A DNA stretch of 33,784 nt from Candidatus Methylophosphatis haderslevensis (GCA_016711925.1 JADJSA010000019.1:1-33784), one strand, 5' to 3'. Shown: positions 1 through 9,305, numbered from the stretch's first letter. Notes: generated from the sequence alone by a model not told the origin. Made by a program: numbers and translations.

Positions 1-636
1 TTCAAACGCTTCTCCTACGGGTGCAGGAAAGTGTTCTCCGACAAGCAACCCTGGGCGCGACCGGAGAAGCCGGCCTGTTCGCCGATCCGTTCTATTCACC
101 GGGCGACGGTTCCGTCGCCATCTCGAACACCTGCGTTACAGAATTGATCTTGGGGACCGCGCCGGCAAGTGTGATGACCGAGATGTACGCCAAGCATCTA
201 TTTGAGCAGATCTACTTTTCGCTCTACGCAGCATGCTGTCGCTGGTTGTCGATCAGTACCCGATCTTCGGTGACGCCGGTGATGCCGGCAAAGGTGATCT
301 GGGATTACCTACTACTGGGGGGCGTGATGTGCCAGTTGTTTTCCAGCAACGCCTGACTGATGTCGTGCAGATGGGAAGGATGCAGAAGACGCTTGCCAAC
401 GTGCAGCAGTTGAACGTCGCCGTCAGGCGATTTCTGCGCATACGGTGCGGACCCCCGATGCGCAATCCGGCCCACATGCTCGATCAGGCCCGGCTCGACT
501 GGTTCGCCGAGCTGAATCGCGGCTTGACCGATCAACTGGATCGCCAGGTTTCGACCAGCGCATCGAGTCCATGCTGGCGGCTCGGCAGTCTGGCGGTGAA
601 ATCGATCGCCCGCGCCACGCACCTGCCTGCGCTTGA
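1..636 (+). pseudogene. Flavin-dependent (tryptophan-type) halogenase-like protein, 3' part, frameshifted
   Basis: The conserved end of a tryptophan-halogenase-family FAD enzyme is spread over three frames. Bases 1-60 read RKVFSDKQPW, then TGEAGLFADPFYSPG at 60-105 and AISNTCVTELI to about 150. DQYPIFGDAG, a pair of VIWDYLL and MCQLF segments, and FQQRLTDV..MGRMQKTLANVQQLNV follow at 245-420, then ARLDWFAELNRGLTDQL at 490-540. A stop at 634-636 after AARQSGGEI fits the end. The family uses FADH2 to halogenate aromatic rings, and relatives occur beside aryl polyene and dialkylresorcinol pigment clusters. The N-terminal FAD-binding part lies outside the window, so halogenase and FAD-oxidoreductase cannot be separated here. 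At least four frame changes occur, with conserved motifs kept on both sides, which suggests sequence errors rather than decay. Confidence 0.6.
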
Positions 637-744
637 CGGCGGCCGTGCTGCCGGGGTGTCGAACGCAAACCGCGAACGCAAGCCTGCTGTTGTTCGGTAC
701 GGGTTTAGCGTGCTCGTTTGCGACTCAGTACTCAGGTCTTTGCC

Positions 745-2229
745 ATTTGCGAGCGCGAAGCCACTGACAGGCGGACCGGCCCGACCAGAATACGACGTCA
801 TCGAGTATCCGCACCGCCCCGTTCGCGCAGCTTCAACCTGACCGGGGCTGGCGGTGCTGGGGCGATGTTCGAGATGACATCACCAGATCCCGCACTTCGC
901 TGCCGCGTGGAACTGGGATGCGGGTCCCGCGGCAGCCTTGTGCCGCTGGCCGCCTTGCATCCGAGCTCATCTTTTTGGGCATCGACCTCGCGCGCAAACG
1001 CCAGTCGAGCAGGGGCGCCGGCGAATCGATGCGCTCGGCGGCCATCCCCGCCTCAAACAACTGGATAATGAAGGCCTTTCCGCCGGAGGATGGCGAGTTC
1101 GACTACACCATTGCATGGCCTCTTCAGTTGGGTGCCCGAGCCGGTGCGGGAAAGGATTCTCCATTTATGCCACCGACACCTCGCGCCGCAAGGCATTGCC
1201 TGCATCAATTACAACACTTATCCGGGCTGCCGGGGTCTAGGCAGATGTTTCCGCGATATGATGTTGTTCCACACCGCACAGCCCGACAATCCGCAGGACG
1301 GGATCGAGCAGGCGCGCGGCATCGTAAACTGGTCGCCCACGGCACCCAGCGCAAGGACGCCGCAACGGCCTGGCCAAAGAAGAAAGCGCGCGCCTTGCTG
1401 CTCCTGAGCCAGTCGTCGCTCTTGCATGACGACCTCTCCGGTCTGGCAGCTGTTCCTGTTCCATGAATTTAATCCGCTTGCCGGGGGTCACGGCCTGCAG
1501 TACGTCGCCAGACAGTCCTACCCCGACATGCAGGCGGCCGGAACTCGGTCCGCGGCAAGGCCTGCTGCGGACGCTGCCTACCGGCGACCGAATCCGCTAC
1601 CAGCAGTATCTGGATTACTTCCGCATGCGCGGCATTCCACGGACGCTTTTGTGCCGGGTGATGGGCGTCTCGCTGCGCCCCGAGCCGGATGTCTCGTCGA
1701 TACGCGGCGCGATTCCATTTTCGGCGCCGCTGCTGCGAGGTGCCCGCAGCATCAGAGGACGCCGGCCGAAGCGGGGTCCCGGCGCAACGACGTCAACGCC
1801 GTAACGGTGACCACCGACAATCCGCCGGCCTTGCAGCGCTGGCGGCGATCGCCGAGGTCTGGCCGGCGCCGAAGTCCTTCGCTGACAATTGGCCGGCAGC
1901 ACCGACGACCTGGATGCCTGGCGATTCCATGCCGCGTACTACGCCTCGGGGAATCATCAACGTCCATGCGGTTCCCGGGTCGGCTAGCCGCGTGGCAGGC
2001 GAGCGCCCGCGGTTTGGCGGTCGCGCGACCGGGAAGCGGGGATGAGCTCGTCGATACCCAATCTGCACCTCGGCACGATCGAACTCAACGATCCGTCGAT
2101 CCGCAGTCTGCCGCGGTTGTTCGACGGCAGCGCACCTTGCGGCGGGAACCGAAGCCGCAGTCGGCGGCCCGCGATGCCCGGAGGCAATCCTCGAGGAGAT
2201 GGCCTGAAGGCCTGCTGACTGCACGATGA
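745..2229 (+). pseudogene. SAM-dependent methyltransferase with methyltransferase regulatory domain, copy 1, frameshifted
   Basis: Pieces in all three plus frames assemble in order into one class I methyltransferase. YDVIEYPHRP lies near 793, the SAM loop VELGCGSRGSLVPLA at about 908-950, FLGIDLAR near 972, and HGLFSWVPEPVRERIL at 1113-1160. HLAPQGIACINYNTYPG is at about 1180-1230 and RDMMLFHTAQPDNPQDGIEQARGIVNW at 1253-1333. The regulatory part follows: LFHEFNPLAGGHGLQYVA at 1455-1510, RYQQYLDYFRMRG at 1590-1635, and EVWPAPKSFADNWPAA near 1853. The C-terminal NDPSIRSL is near 2090. The last codons (LLTAR, stop 2227-2229) overlap the next start as ATGA. The PF10119-type regulatory domain is also found in rickettsial protein-lysine methyltransferases, but the substrate here is unknown. 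The start is uncertain because of an early frame change. Confidence 0.65.
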
Positions 2230-3660
2230 CCTCCCACGACGGGCTGCCCTACCTCGACCAGCCGTTTCGCCAGACGCACCCCGATCGCCTGGCGAGCATG
2301 GGTCTGCTGTGGCATGACGCCACCGACCCCGCCACGGGCACGGGTGCTCGATGTGGGCTGCGGCGCGGCGCTCAACATCTATCACAATGGCGGCCACGGT
2401 GCCGGAGGCGCGCTTTCTTGGCTTCGATCTGGCGAAGTCGGCGGTCGAGCAGGCGCGGGCCCGCATCGCGCAACTCGGACTGGTAACATCCGTGTCGAGT
2501 ATATCGACCTGATGGAGTTCCCGCCGAAGCCGGCGAGTTCGAACACATCGTACTGCCATGGTTTTTACTCCTGGGTGCCGCAATCCTTCTGCGAGGCGCT
2601 GCTTGGCTCTCGAGGGAATCGCCATGCCGGCCCCAACGCCATCTGCCACCTGAGCTTCAATGCGCGCCCGGCGCCACCTTGCGCGAGGTCTGGCGCGACG
2701 CGCGACTAACACGCGGGCGGCATCGAGAATACTCTGGAGAAGGGCGCGCGTCGGTGCGCATGCTCGAGTTGATGCGAGGCCTTGGCGGCCAGTCCCGGCG
2801 CCTGGCAGAGATCGTCACCGACATGGCCGACAGGGTGCGCGACAACGGCGTACGTTGGGTTGCACACGACGATTTCGGATCGGTCTTCGAACCGCTTCAC
2901 CTCGGCGAGGTTGCGAAGCCGCGGCACGGCACGGCAGGCTGTATCTGTCCGACGCCTGCTACTTCGACAGCCAACCCCACGAACTGGGCGACGCGGCGCG
3001 CGGCATCCTGCAAGTCTGGCCGACCGCGACATTCTTCTGCGCGAGCAGTATTTCGACTTTCTCGAGCTGCGGCCGTTTCGTCAGATTCTGCTTTGCCGCA
3101 GCGGCATCGCCTTGCGCCGCCCGATCGATTGTGCCGGTCTGCAGCACATGTTCTTCAGCTCGCCGTCCGACGAAGCGGGCGTTGCAGCCGATGGCCAGGC
3201 CATCTTTTCCAATCCACTGACCGGAGGCGCAGCGAGGTCCGCGAGGCGAGCCGGATAATCCTCCGGCAACTTCGCGCGGCGTAGCCCCGCAGCGTACCGT
3301 TTGCAGATTATCCCGGACGAGCGCGAGCGTGAGGCGCGGGCGCCCGGACGCTGGAACGCACATGGGCCTGCGCATTGATCGAGGCGCACGCTGTCCGCAA
3401 CGATGTGGCCGCACCGCAGACGATCGGCCGGTCGTGTGGCAACTGGCGCGCATGGAAGCCGCTACCGATGAAACCGTGACGACGCCAATCCACTCGCAAT
3501 GCACGCTCGATGCCGGCACGCGGGGAATTGGTCCGGCTGCTCGACGGATCAGCGCAGCCGCGACCGGCTTATCGCGGCCTTTCCCGATCTGCAGCGACGC
3601 CTGGACTGGCTTGCGCGAATGGGGTTGCTGACCCGACGAGACCAACGGACTGGCGACTGA
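2226..3660 (+). pseudogene. SAM-dependent methyltransferase with regulatory domain, copy 2, frameshifted
   Basis: The start at 2226 overlaps the stop of copy 1 (ATGA) and reads YLDQPFRQTHPDRLASMGLL. The SAM loop RVLDVGCGAALN is at 2340-2375. FLGFDLAKSAVEQARARIAQLG (about 2415-2480) and VEYIDLMEFP (about 2493-2522) follow in other frames, then CHGFYSWVPQSFCEALL near 2557-2602. Next come CHLSFNARPG at 2645 and LREVWRDARL at 2676-2705. The regulatory domain continues with ILLREQYFDFLELRPFRQ and LLCRSGIALRRPIDCAGLQH at 3020-3150. The end, RMGLLTRRDQRTGD, stops at 3658-3660. Length and domain order match copy 1, so this looks like a tandem pair encoded as one operon behind the halogenase-like gene. 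Roughly one frame change per 100-200 bases interrupts it. The substrate is unknown; protein lysine or pigment methylation are both possible. Confidence 0.65.
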
Positions 3661-3754
3661 ATGGCGGCGATTTCGACCGCCGCACCAGTCCCCAGGGCAA
3701 TCGCTGGCGACCGGTCAACGGAAGCCGGACGGGCCGATGCGGCGCTGCGGTTCG

Positions 3755-4464
3755 TCAGGCCAGCCCGCCGTTGATCGAGATGACCTGTCCCGTGATGCCG
3801 CCGACTGACGCTCGCCGGAAGCAGACCAGATCCGCCACTTCCTCGGGTTTGCCGGCGCGTTTTGCCGGCACCAGCCTGGCGATGGTCGGCGCATCGAAAG
3901 CGCCGGCGATCTGCCGGTATCGATGATGCCGGGCGCAACCGCATTGACCGTGATGCCGCGGCTGGCAAGTTCGAGCGACAGCGACCGGGTCGCTGTGCAG
4001 CGCGCCCTTGGCCGCGCTGTAATTGACCTGCCCGCGATTGCCGGTAATCGCCGCAATCGAGTGATGCTGATGATGCCCCAGCGCGTGCCGATCATCGGCA
4101 TTGTCAGCGGATGAGTGACGTTGAAAAATCCGTTGAGCGAAACGTCGATCACGCTCGACCATTGTTCGGGCCGCATGCCGGGGAATACCGCATCGTCATG
4201 AATGCCCGCGTTGTTGACCAGCACCTGTATCGGGCCGGCGGTCAACGCGCCCTCGAGCGCCGCCCGGGCAGCCTCGCGGTCGCAGACATCGAATACGATT
4301 GCGGTTGCGCTGCCGCCGGACTGGACGATTTCCACGGCCAACCGCTGCGCTGCCGCCGGATTGCGATGGGCGTGGACCAGCACCTCGCAGCCCTGCGCAG
4401 CGAGGCGGCGACAGATCGCTGCACCGATTCCGCCGCTGCCGCCGGTGACCAGTGCACGCTTCAT
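3755..4464 (-). CDS. 3-oxoacyl-ACP reductase of the aryl polyene cluster (FabG-like, SDR), frameshifted
   Basis: This short-chain dehydrogenase would reduce the 3-keto group of the ACP-bound polyene intermediate with NADPH. The N-terminus carries the Rossmann motif TGGSGGIG (residues 7-14), followed by the NNAG motif in VLVNNAGIHDD. The catalytic Tyr/Lys motif NYSAAKGALH is in a second frame near 4010-4040. SLSLELASRGITVNAVAPGIIDTG is back in the first frame. The C-terminus, LVPAKRAGKPEEVADLVCF and GQVISINGGLA, is in the second frame and ends at 3755. At least three indels are needed to join these parts, and a few residues are missing near VCFRRAS. The corrected length is about 240 residues, normal for FabG. 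The ATG at 4464 probably overlaps the TGA of the upstream dehydratase (ATGA). It is the last gene of the operon, and its 3' end faces the methyltransferase pair across about 95 bases. Confidence 0.85.
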
Positions 4465-4935
4465 GGCCCCCGGCCGCGTCGGTGAGCGGACTGTGCGCGC
4501 CACGCGCGGTGCCATCGAGAATGACCGCCGCGCGGCCGGCGAGCAGGCGCGTGCCGTCGCAGCTGACGACAAACCCGTAGAGCACGGTGTCGCCATCGCC
4601 GCCAAGCCGATCGGCAGCAATCACAAGGGAGTCGGCGATGTCGTCAAGCCGGTCGACCGCCAGTTCGACGCTCCTCACGCTGGCGAGAAAACCGGCGCGG
4701 GGCCGGCCGGCGCCGGCATTGCACAGGGCGCCATGCACCGCCATTGCCTGTGCCGCGTATTCGATGCCGCAGGCGGCGTGCAGGCATCCGTTGCTGCGCA
4801 ACGGGTTGTCGCCGGCGCGGTGGCTGGTTGCCTCGCAGCGGATGTGCCCCGCATCCCATTCGAGTACGCGGTCAAGCAGGCACATGGTGCCCGCATGCGG
4901 AATGCGCGCCGCAATCCAGGCCCGGTCCTGATCAT
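4461..4935 (-). CDS. Hotdog-fold 3-hydroxyacyl-ACP dehydratase (ApeP-like), frameshifted at both ends
   Basis: The predicted role is dehydration of 3-hydroxyacyl-ACP to the 2,3-unsaturated product in polyene extension. The sequence AWIAARIPHAGTMCLLDRV followed by GCLHAACGIEYAAQAMAVHGAL is typical of the dehydratases in aryl polyene clusters. PRAGFLASVRSVELAVDRLDD follows. An ATG at 4933-4935 would read into DRAWIAARIPH if one base were restored, and it overlaps the upstream chain-length factor (ATGA). Without correction the first in-frame Met is at 4885. At the 3' end the long frame runs on into fabG. A TGA at 4461-4463, overlapping the fabG ATG, is the likely real stop in a neighbouring frame. 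Expected size is about 155 residues. Family assignment is firm; exact ends are inferred. Confidence 0.75.
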
Positions 4936-5724
4936 GGCGACGGCGTGCGCGATGAGCTGCAGGCCGTCGAGATAGTCGAGCGTCAGCGATGCCGTTGCAT
5001 CACGCGCCCAAGCGGCCAGCAGTGGCAACCCCGCGCCGCCGGAACGTGCCGGCGCAGCGCTTCCAGCGGCGGGTCGGCCATCTCGGTCACCTCGCCTTGC
5101 GCCGTGCGAGTTCGATGCGGCAAGCGTTCGCGCCGAGCGCTGCGGCGCCACGACCATTGCCACGCCGAAGCTGTCCGGCAACGGCCGCGCGCTGTTCAGC
5201 GGCTCCGGATAGGGCGTATCGCAGGCGACCAGCAGCACCGGCCGGTCGAACGCGTTTGCCTGCGAGACCGCTTCCAGCAGGCCGGCGCCGAAGGTGGCGT
5301 CGTACGTGCAGATCGAGGTCGAAGGCGCCATCGCGCCGGTTGCGATTCCCCAGTAGCCGGACGGCGCGTTGTGCACCGAATTGTGAAAACGGGTCGGCGA
5401 AATCTGTCTGTCCGTGCCTGCCAGCGTTTCGCAGATGGCATGGCAGTTGTCGCCGTCGGCGCCGGAGGACGAGAACACGCTGACCAGCCCCGATGCATCG
5501 AGCCCGCTCGCCGCCACTGCTTCGAACCCGACCGCCAGCGACAGCCTGACGATCAGTCCGGTGCGCCGGCGTTCGGCCGGCGGCAGCGCGGTGGGTGCGG
5601 CCACCACGACCGGCGCATCGATATAGGCCGCCTCCGCGCGCAGCACCGCGCGTGCCGCCGGCCAGCCGGCCAGGCCCGGACCGATCAGTCCGATGCCATC
5701 GACGCAGCCTGCGAGCTTGCTCAT
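4932..5724 (-). CDS. Beta-ketoacyl synthase chain-length factor (ApeC-like), frameshifted near the 3' end
   Basis: This is a short ketosynthase-like protein of about 260 residues that pairs with the true ketosynthase encoded just upstream. The start MSKLAGCVDGIGLIGPGL at 5724 overlaps the ketosynthase stop (ATGA-type junction at 5721-5724). Visible family features are ERRRTGLIVRLSLAVGFEA, FSSSGADGDNCHAICETLAG, and TRFHNSVHNAPSGYWGIATG. Where ketosynthases have the active-site Cys (ACSSG), this protein reads TYDATFGAG, so it should not condense and fits a chain-length factor. Two frame changes around 5050-5160 separate LAASNSHGA from EMADPPLEALRRH and then from LLAAWARDATASLTLDYLDG. The end is taken as the TGA overlapping the next ATG near 4932. 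Confidence 0.78.
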
Positions 5725-6911
5725 GCGACAAGGCCGAACAGCAGCGAGCAGTTGGTGCCGCCAAAGCCGAAGGAATTGCTCAGCACACGGCGTAGCGGCT
5801 GCTCGACGTTGTCGATCAGGTAGCGGCTCTTGAGCGCCGGATCGGGCATTTGCATATTTACTCCGCCGCCGGGCATCAGGCCGTGCGTCAGCGCGAGGGC
5901 GCAAATCACCGCCTCGATCGCCCCCGCTGCGCCCAGCGTGTGCCCGGTCGCGCCCTTGGTCGAACTGACGGGCACCGCCGTGCCGAATACGCCGACCAAC
6001 GCCCTGTCTTCCGCGGCGTCGTTGGTCTGGGTGGCGGTGCCGTGCAGATTGACGTAATCGATATCCACGGGTCGCAGGCCGGCGGAGGCAAGCGCCGCCT
6101 CCATCGCCAGGCGGGCGCCCAGCCCGTCCGGGTGCTGTGACGACATATGGTGCGCGTCGCTCGATTCGCCGGCGCCGAGCAGCATGACGGCCCCCTCCGC
6201 GGCGCTGCCGGCTTCGAGCAGGATGAAACCGGCCGCCTCGCCAATGGAAATGCCGTTGCGGTGCGCATCGAACGGCCGGCACGGCTGCGCCGAAAGCAAC
6301 TCCAGAGAGCCGAAACCGTACAACGTGGTCAGACACAGCGAATCGACGCCGCCGACGATCGCCGCGTCGATCATGCCCGCGGCCATCAGTCGCGCGGCCG
6401 CGGCAAACACCTTGGCACCCGACGAGCAAGCCGTCGAGATGACAGTCGCCGGCCCGGCGAGCGCGAACCGCCGCCGCACGAAGCTCGCCACCGAGTACGA
6501 ATTGTGGTGGGTGGCATAGCGAAAATCGGGCGGCAGCGCACCGGTTAGCGGATCGCGCCGCCGATAGGCCAATTCGGTCTGCAGGATGCCCGCGGTGCTG
6601 GTGCCGAGAAACACGCCAATCCGTGATGCGCCATAGCGCTCGATCGCTGCGTCCACCGCAGCGCCGAAGCCGTCCTGCCGCAGCGCAAGCTCGGCCAGCC
6701 GGTTGTTGCGGCAGTCGTAGTCGCTCAATGTCGGCGCAAGTTGCACGGCGTCGACACCGGGTACCTCGCCGACCTGGGTGTTCAGATCCACGGTTTCGAA
6801 TCGGCACGGCGCAAGCCCGCTGCGCCGAGCGCGCAACGCGGCAAGCGTCGGCGCCAGGCCGTTGCCCAGGCAACTGGTCATCGTGTAGCTGGAGAGTCGG
6901 ACAGGTTGCAC
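5721..6911 (-). CDS. Beta-ketoacyl-ACP synthase of the aryl polyene cluster (ApeO-like)
   Basis: This is a full ketosynthase that would catalyse decarboxylative condensation of malonyl-ACP with the growing aryl polyene. The catalytic Cys lies in ISTACSSGAKVFAAA, and the two His residues in NLHGTATQTNDAAED and STKGATGHTLGAAGA. The end, SNSFGFGGTNCSLLFGLVA, is a normal KAS C-terminus. The family-like N-terminus QPVRLSSYTMTSCLGNGL needs a GTG start at 6911, giving 396 residues. An ATG at 6881 overlaps the upstream methyltransferase stop (ATGA) but would cut conserved sequence. The gene forms a pair with the Cys-less partner directly downstream. It is the only active ketosynthase in the cluster, whereas many described aryl polyene clusters have a second one. 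Confidence 0.92.
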   Translation of the reverse strand: MQPVRLSSYTMTSCLGNGLAPTLAALRARRSGLAPCRFETVDLNTQVGEVPGVDAVQLAPTLSDYDCRNNRLAELALRQDGFGAAVDAAIERYGASRIGVFLGTSTAGILQTELAYRRRDPLTGALPPDFRYATHHNSYSVASFVRRRFALAGPATVISTACSSGAKVFAAAARLMAAGMIDAAIVGGVDSLCLTTLYGFGSLELLSAQPCRPFDAHRNGISIGEAAGFILLEAGSAAEGAVMLLGAGESSDAHHMSSQHPDGLGARLAMEAALASAGLRPVDIDYVNLHGTATQTNDAAEDRALVGVFGTAVPVSSTKGATGHTLGAAGAIEAVICALALTHGLMPGGGVNMQMPDPALKSRYLIDNVEQPLRRVLSNSFGFGGTNCSLLFGLVA

Positions 6912-7684
6912 GGCGTCTGAAGGGAAGGCCCGGAAGGATCCGATGGTAGCAAATGTCGCTGGCTTCGCCGCGAAACCGGTCGTGCGACCAGCAGAACGTT
7001 GGCAAACGGCGTGCCGCGGCTCATCGGCATGGCGTCCACCCGAAATCCCAGCGCAGTCAAGGCATCGCACCATTGCGCAACGCTGCGGCAGGTGAAGCGC
7101 GACAAGCGATGGCCGCGCGCAAATGTGACCAAGTGGTCGACCCAGTTGCTGACGCGAAACGGGAGCCCTCCTGCGGCATCGCCGATACGCAGCAACAGCA
7201 CGCCGTCTGCCGACAGCGCATCGCGGCAGCGCCGCAGCACGTCCTGCTGGGCCGGCAGGTCGACATAATGCAGCACGTCGAGTATGACGATGGCGTCGAC
7301 TTCGCCGAACGGGGTGTCGCAGATGTCGCCAAGCACGAAGTCGGCGGCACCGTTCAGCGCCATTCGCGCCCGGTCGACATCGCGCGCCATCAGTTCGATG
7401 CCGCGCATTGCCGCCAGCCGCGGGGCCGCCGGCCAGCCGCACGGCCACTGGCCGCTTTCGTGCAGACGGCGTGCGCTCAGCAACCATGAGGCGAGCAGAC
7501 CCTGGCCGCAGCCCAGATCGAGCACACGCGCATTGTCGCCAATCAGGCCGCGTTCCAGCAGCGCCCGGAACGCCGGGTCGACCCCGAGCTTGCCGCGGGC
7601 AAAATGCCAGGCAAATCGACCGGCGCGCCGGTAGGGCAGTGTTGCCTCGTCGAGCAGGCGCGGCAGGAACGCGTCGGGTGTCAT
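6878..7684 (-). CDS. Class I SAM-dependent methyltransferase of the aryl polyene cluster
   Basis: The 268-residue protein starts at MTPDAFLPRLLDEATLPYRR; the ATG at 7684 overlaps the deacetylase stop (ATGA). The SAM-binding loop is ARVLDLGCGQGLLASWL, with the acidic residue that ends strand two in GIELMARDVD. Strand four and its helix read AIVILDVLHYVDLPAQQDVLRRC, then LLLRIGDAAGG. This is a methyltransferase type 11/12-like fold. By position it may O- or C-methylate the aryl head group, since many aryl polyenes carry methyl or methoxy groups, but that is inference. The last 30 residues look unlike a family end and overlap the ketosynthase N-terminus by about 34 bases. A small indel may hide an earlier stop. 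Confidence 0.85.
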   Translation of the reverse strand: MTPDAFLPRLLDEATLPYRRAGRFAWHFARGKLGVDPAFRALLERGLIGDNARVLDLGCGQGLLASWLLSARRLHESGQWPCGWPAAPRLAAMRGIELMARDVDRARMALNGAADFVLGDICDTPFGEVDAIVILDVLHYVDLPAQQDVLRRCRDALSADGVLLLRIGDAAGGLPFRVSNWVDHLVTFARGHRLSRFTCRSVAQWCDALTALGFRVDAMPMSRGTPFANVLLVARPVSRRSQRHLLPSDPSGPSLQTPCNLSDSPATR

Positions 7685-8526
7685 GGCAAATCCAGTGCTG
7701 CCTGCAGCGTGACAGGACGCAGGCCGGCGCGCCGCACGGCTTCGAGAACCTGCGGCAGCGCATCGAGTATCACCGGCCGGTTGCCGGCGCCGCGCGCGGC
7801 GTGGCCATCGTGCAGCAGCAGAATGTCTCCGCCAGCCAGACCGCGCAGCAAGCGCGCGCCGACGGCGTTGGCGTCCCGCGTTCGCGTGTCGAATCCGCGC
7901 CGTGTCCAACTCGCAAGCTTGAGATCTAGCCTGGCGAGCACCGGATCGAGGAAGGGATTGCGCAGGCCGGCCGGGGCGCGAAAGAAACGCGGCGCGCGGC
8001 CGGTGATCTCGGTCAGCGTGCGCTGTCCGGTGCCGATCTCGCGCATGAAGCCGCGCGGGCCGAGCAGCGAAAAGTTGTGGCAGTGGTGCTGCGAGTGGTT
8101 TTCTATCGTGTGGCCGGCGCCAGTGACTTGGCCGCACAGCGCGGGGTGGCGCCGCGCGCGTTCGCCGATGCAGAAAAACGTGGCCTTGGCGCCGTGGCGG
8201 TCGAGCACTTCGAGCACGCGCGGCGTGACGTCTGGATCCGGGCCGTCATCGATAGTGATGGCAATCTCGCCACGCGCGGCGGCCGCTGCCGGCAACCGCG
8301 TCCAGTTGGGGCCGAGCAGGCTGCTGCGCGGCCACAGGCCGGCGGCGGTAAGCAGGGCGTGGTCGGCGGCGACCACACCCAGCGCCCATGGCCAAAGCCC
8401 GGGCTGGGCGATCAAGCCTAGCGCCGCCCCGGCATGCAATCCGACTGAGCATTTCAGCAGCGGCGCCCAGCCTCGCCTTGGGGTGGTGGACCGGGTGGCG
8501 CAACTGTGCATCGCGTCGCGGCTCAT
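7681..8526 (-). CDS. Polysaccharide deacetylase (NodB homology domain, CE4)
   Basis: This 281-residue protein has a CE4 metal-dependent deacetylase domain. The metal-site motif TIDDGPD is at 91-97 (Asp93/Asp94) and the His pair of HSQHH at 144-148. RFFRAPAGLRNPF and ILLLHDGHA are the later conserved motifs 3 and 5. The first 80 residues hold hydrophobic stretches (LHAGAALGLIA, ALGVVAADHALLTAAGL), so the enzyme is probably anchored in the inner membrane with the domain outside. The ATG at 8526 overlaps the upstream hydrolase stop (ATGA), and the stop overlaps the next ATG. The place inside an aryl polyene operon suggests it acts on a glycan or amide attached to the pigment carrier. The substrate cannot be told from the sequence. 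Confidence 0.88.
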   Translation of the reverse strand: MSRDAMHSCATRSTTPRRGWAPLLKCSVGLHAGAALGLIAQPGLWPWALGVVAADHALLTAAGLWPRSSLLGPNWTRLPAAAAARGEIAITIDDGPDPDVTPRVLEVLDRHGAKATFFCIGERARRHPALCGQVTGAGHTIENHSQHHCHNFSLLGPRGFMREIGTGQRTLTEITGRAPRFFRAPAGLRNPFLDPVLARLDLKLASWTRRGFDTRTRDANAVGARLLRGLAGGDILLLHDGHAARGAGNRPVILDALPQVLEAVRRAGLRPVTLQAALDLP

Positions 8527-9305
8527 TCGTCACCTTCCGCCTGGCTAGGGCAGCACCGCGGCAGCAATCCGCGATCCAGCCAGACGCTCCAGACCGCGAG
8601 CCAGGGCGCCCAGTCGTGTCCGCCGGGCAGCGCAAGTGAGCGGCCGGCTGGCAGGGTGTCGGCGATCAGGCGATGGCCGGCGGCGAACCGGTCATCCCGG
8701 CCGTAACCCATGAAGACCACGGGCATTCTGTCGGGTGCCGACGTGCCTGCGGCAAGCCAGGACCAGACTTCGCGTTCGATGTCGCCTTCTGCGCCGCCCG
8801 CCTGCGCCTGCCACTGTGCCGGACCGCCGGCCGCGGCGATCTCCTGCAGCACTTCGCGCGAGCCCGGGTAGGGCGCGATGACGACCACGCCGTCTATCTC
8901 TTCGCCATGGCGCGCCGCATAGCCGAGCGCAGACAGTCCGCCGAGCGATATGCCGACCAGCCAGATCTGTTCGTAGCCGGCCCGGCGGCCCGGCAGCACG
9001 ATGTCTTCGCGGATGCGGCGAATCACACTGCGGTCGCCGAAGTAGCCAACGTGGGCGTCGGCCATCACGATGTCCGCCGCCAGTCCGCGGCTGCGCACCG
9101 CCGCTACGAAGCCGTGTGCGCGAAAGTCTGCCGGCTGGCTGTAGGCGCCGGGCAGCATCGCCAGCAGCACGGGCGCGCGTGCGGTGCTGCTGGCGTGGTC
9201 GTTGAGCAATTCCATCGGGATCAAGGCTGGCCGGGCCGGAGCGCAGGCGGTGAATATCGCGAACAATGCTGCACAACCGGGCAGTCGCAGCGAGCCACGG
9301 ATCAT
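8523..9305 (-). CDS. Putative lipoprotein alpha/beta hydrolase
   Basis: The 260-residue protein begins MIRGSLRLPGCAALFAIFTAC, a signal peptide with a lipobox-like TAC and lipid-accepting Cys21. The alpha/beta hydrolase nucleophile elbow GISLGG puts the catalytic Ser at 120. A late LPGGHDWAPW supplies the probable catalytic His. Both ends are ATGA overlaps, with the MMPL exporter upstream (stop 9302) and the deacetylase downstream, so it is translated as part of the operon. The product is likely an envelope-bound esterase or acyl-transferring enzyme, perhaps releasing or transferring the polyene acyl chain. In many aryl polyene operons the gene after the exporter encodes a small lipoprotein of another type, so this one may be a functional replacement. 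That last point is inference. Confidence 0.8.
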   Translation of the reverse strand: MIRGSLRLPGCAALFAIFTACAPARPALIPMELLNDHASSTARAPVLLAMLPGAYSQPADFRAHGFVAAVRSRGLAADIVMADAHVGYFGDRSVIRRIREDIVLPGRRAGYEQIWLVGISLGGLSALGYAARHGEEIDGVVVIAPYPGSREVLQEIAAAGGPAQWQAQAGGAEGDIEREVWSWLAAGTSAPDRMPVVFMGYGRDDRFAAGHRLIADTLPAGRSLALPGGHDWAPWLAVWSVWLDRGLLPRCCPSQAEGDE

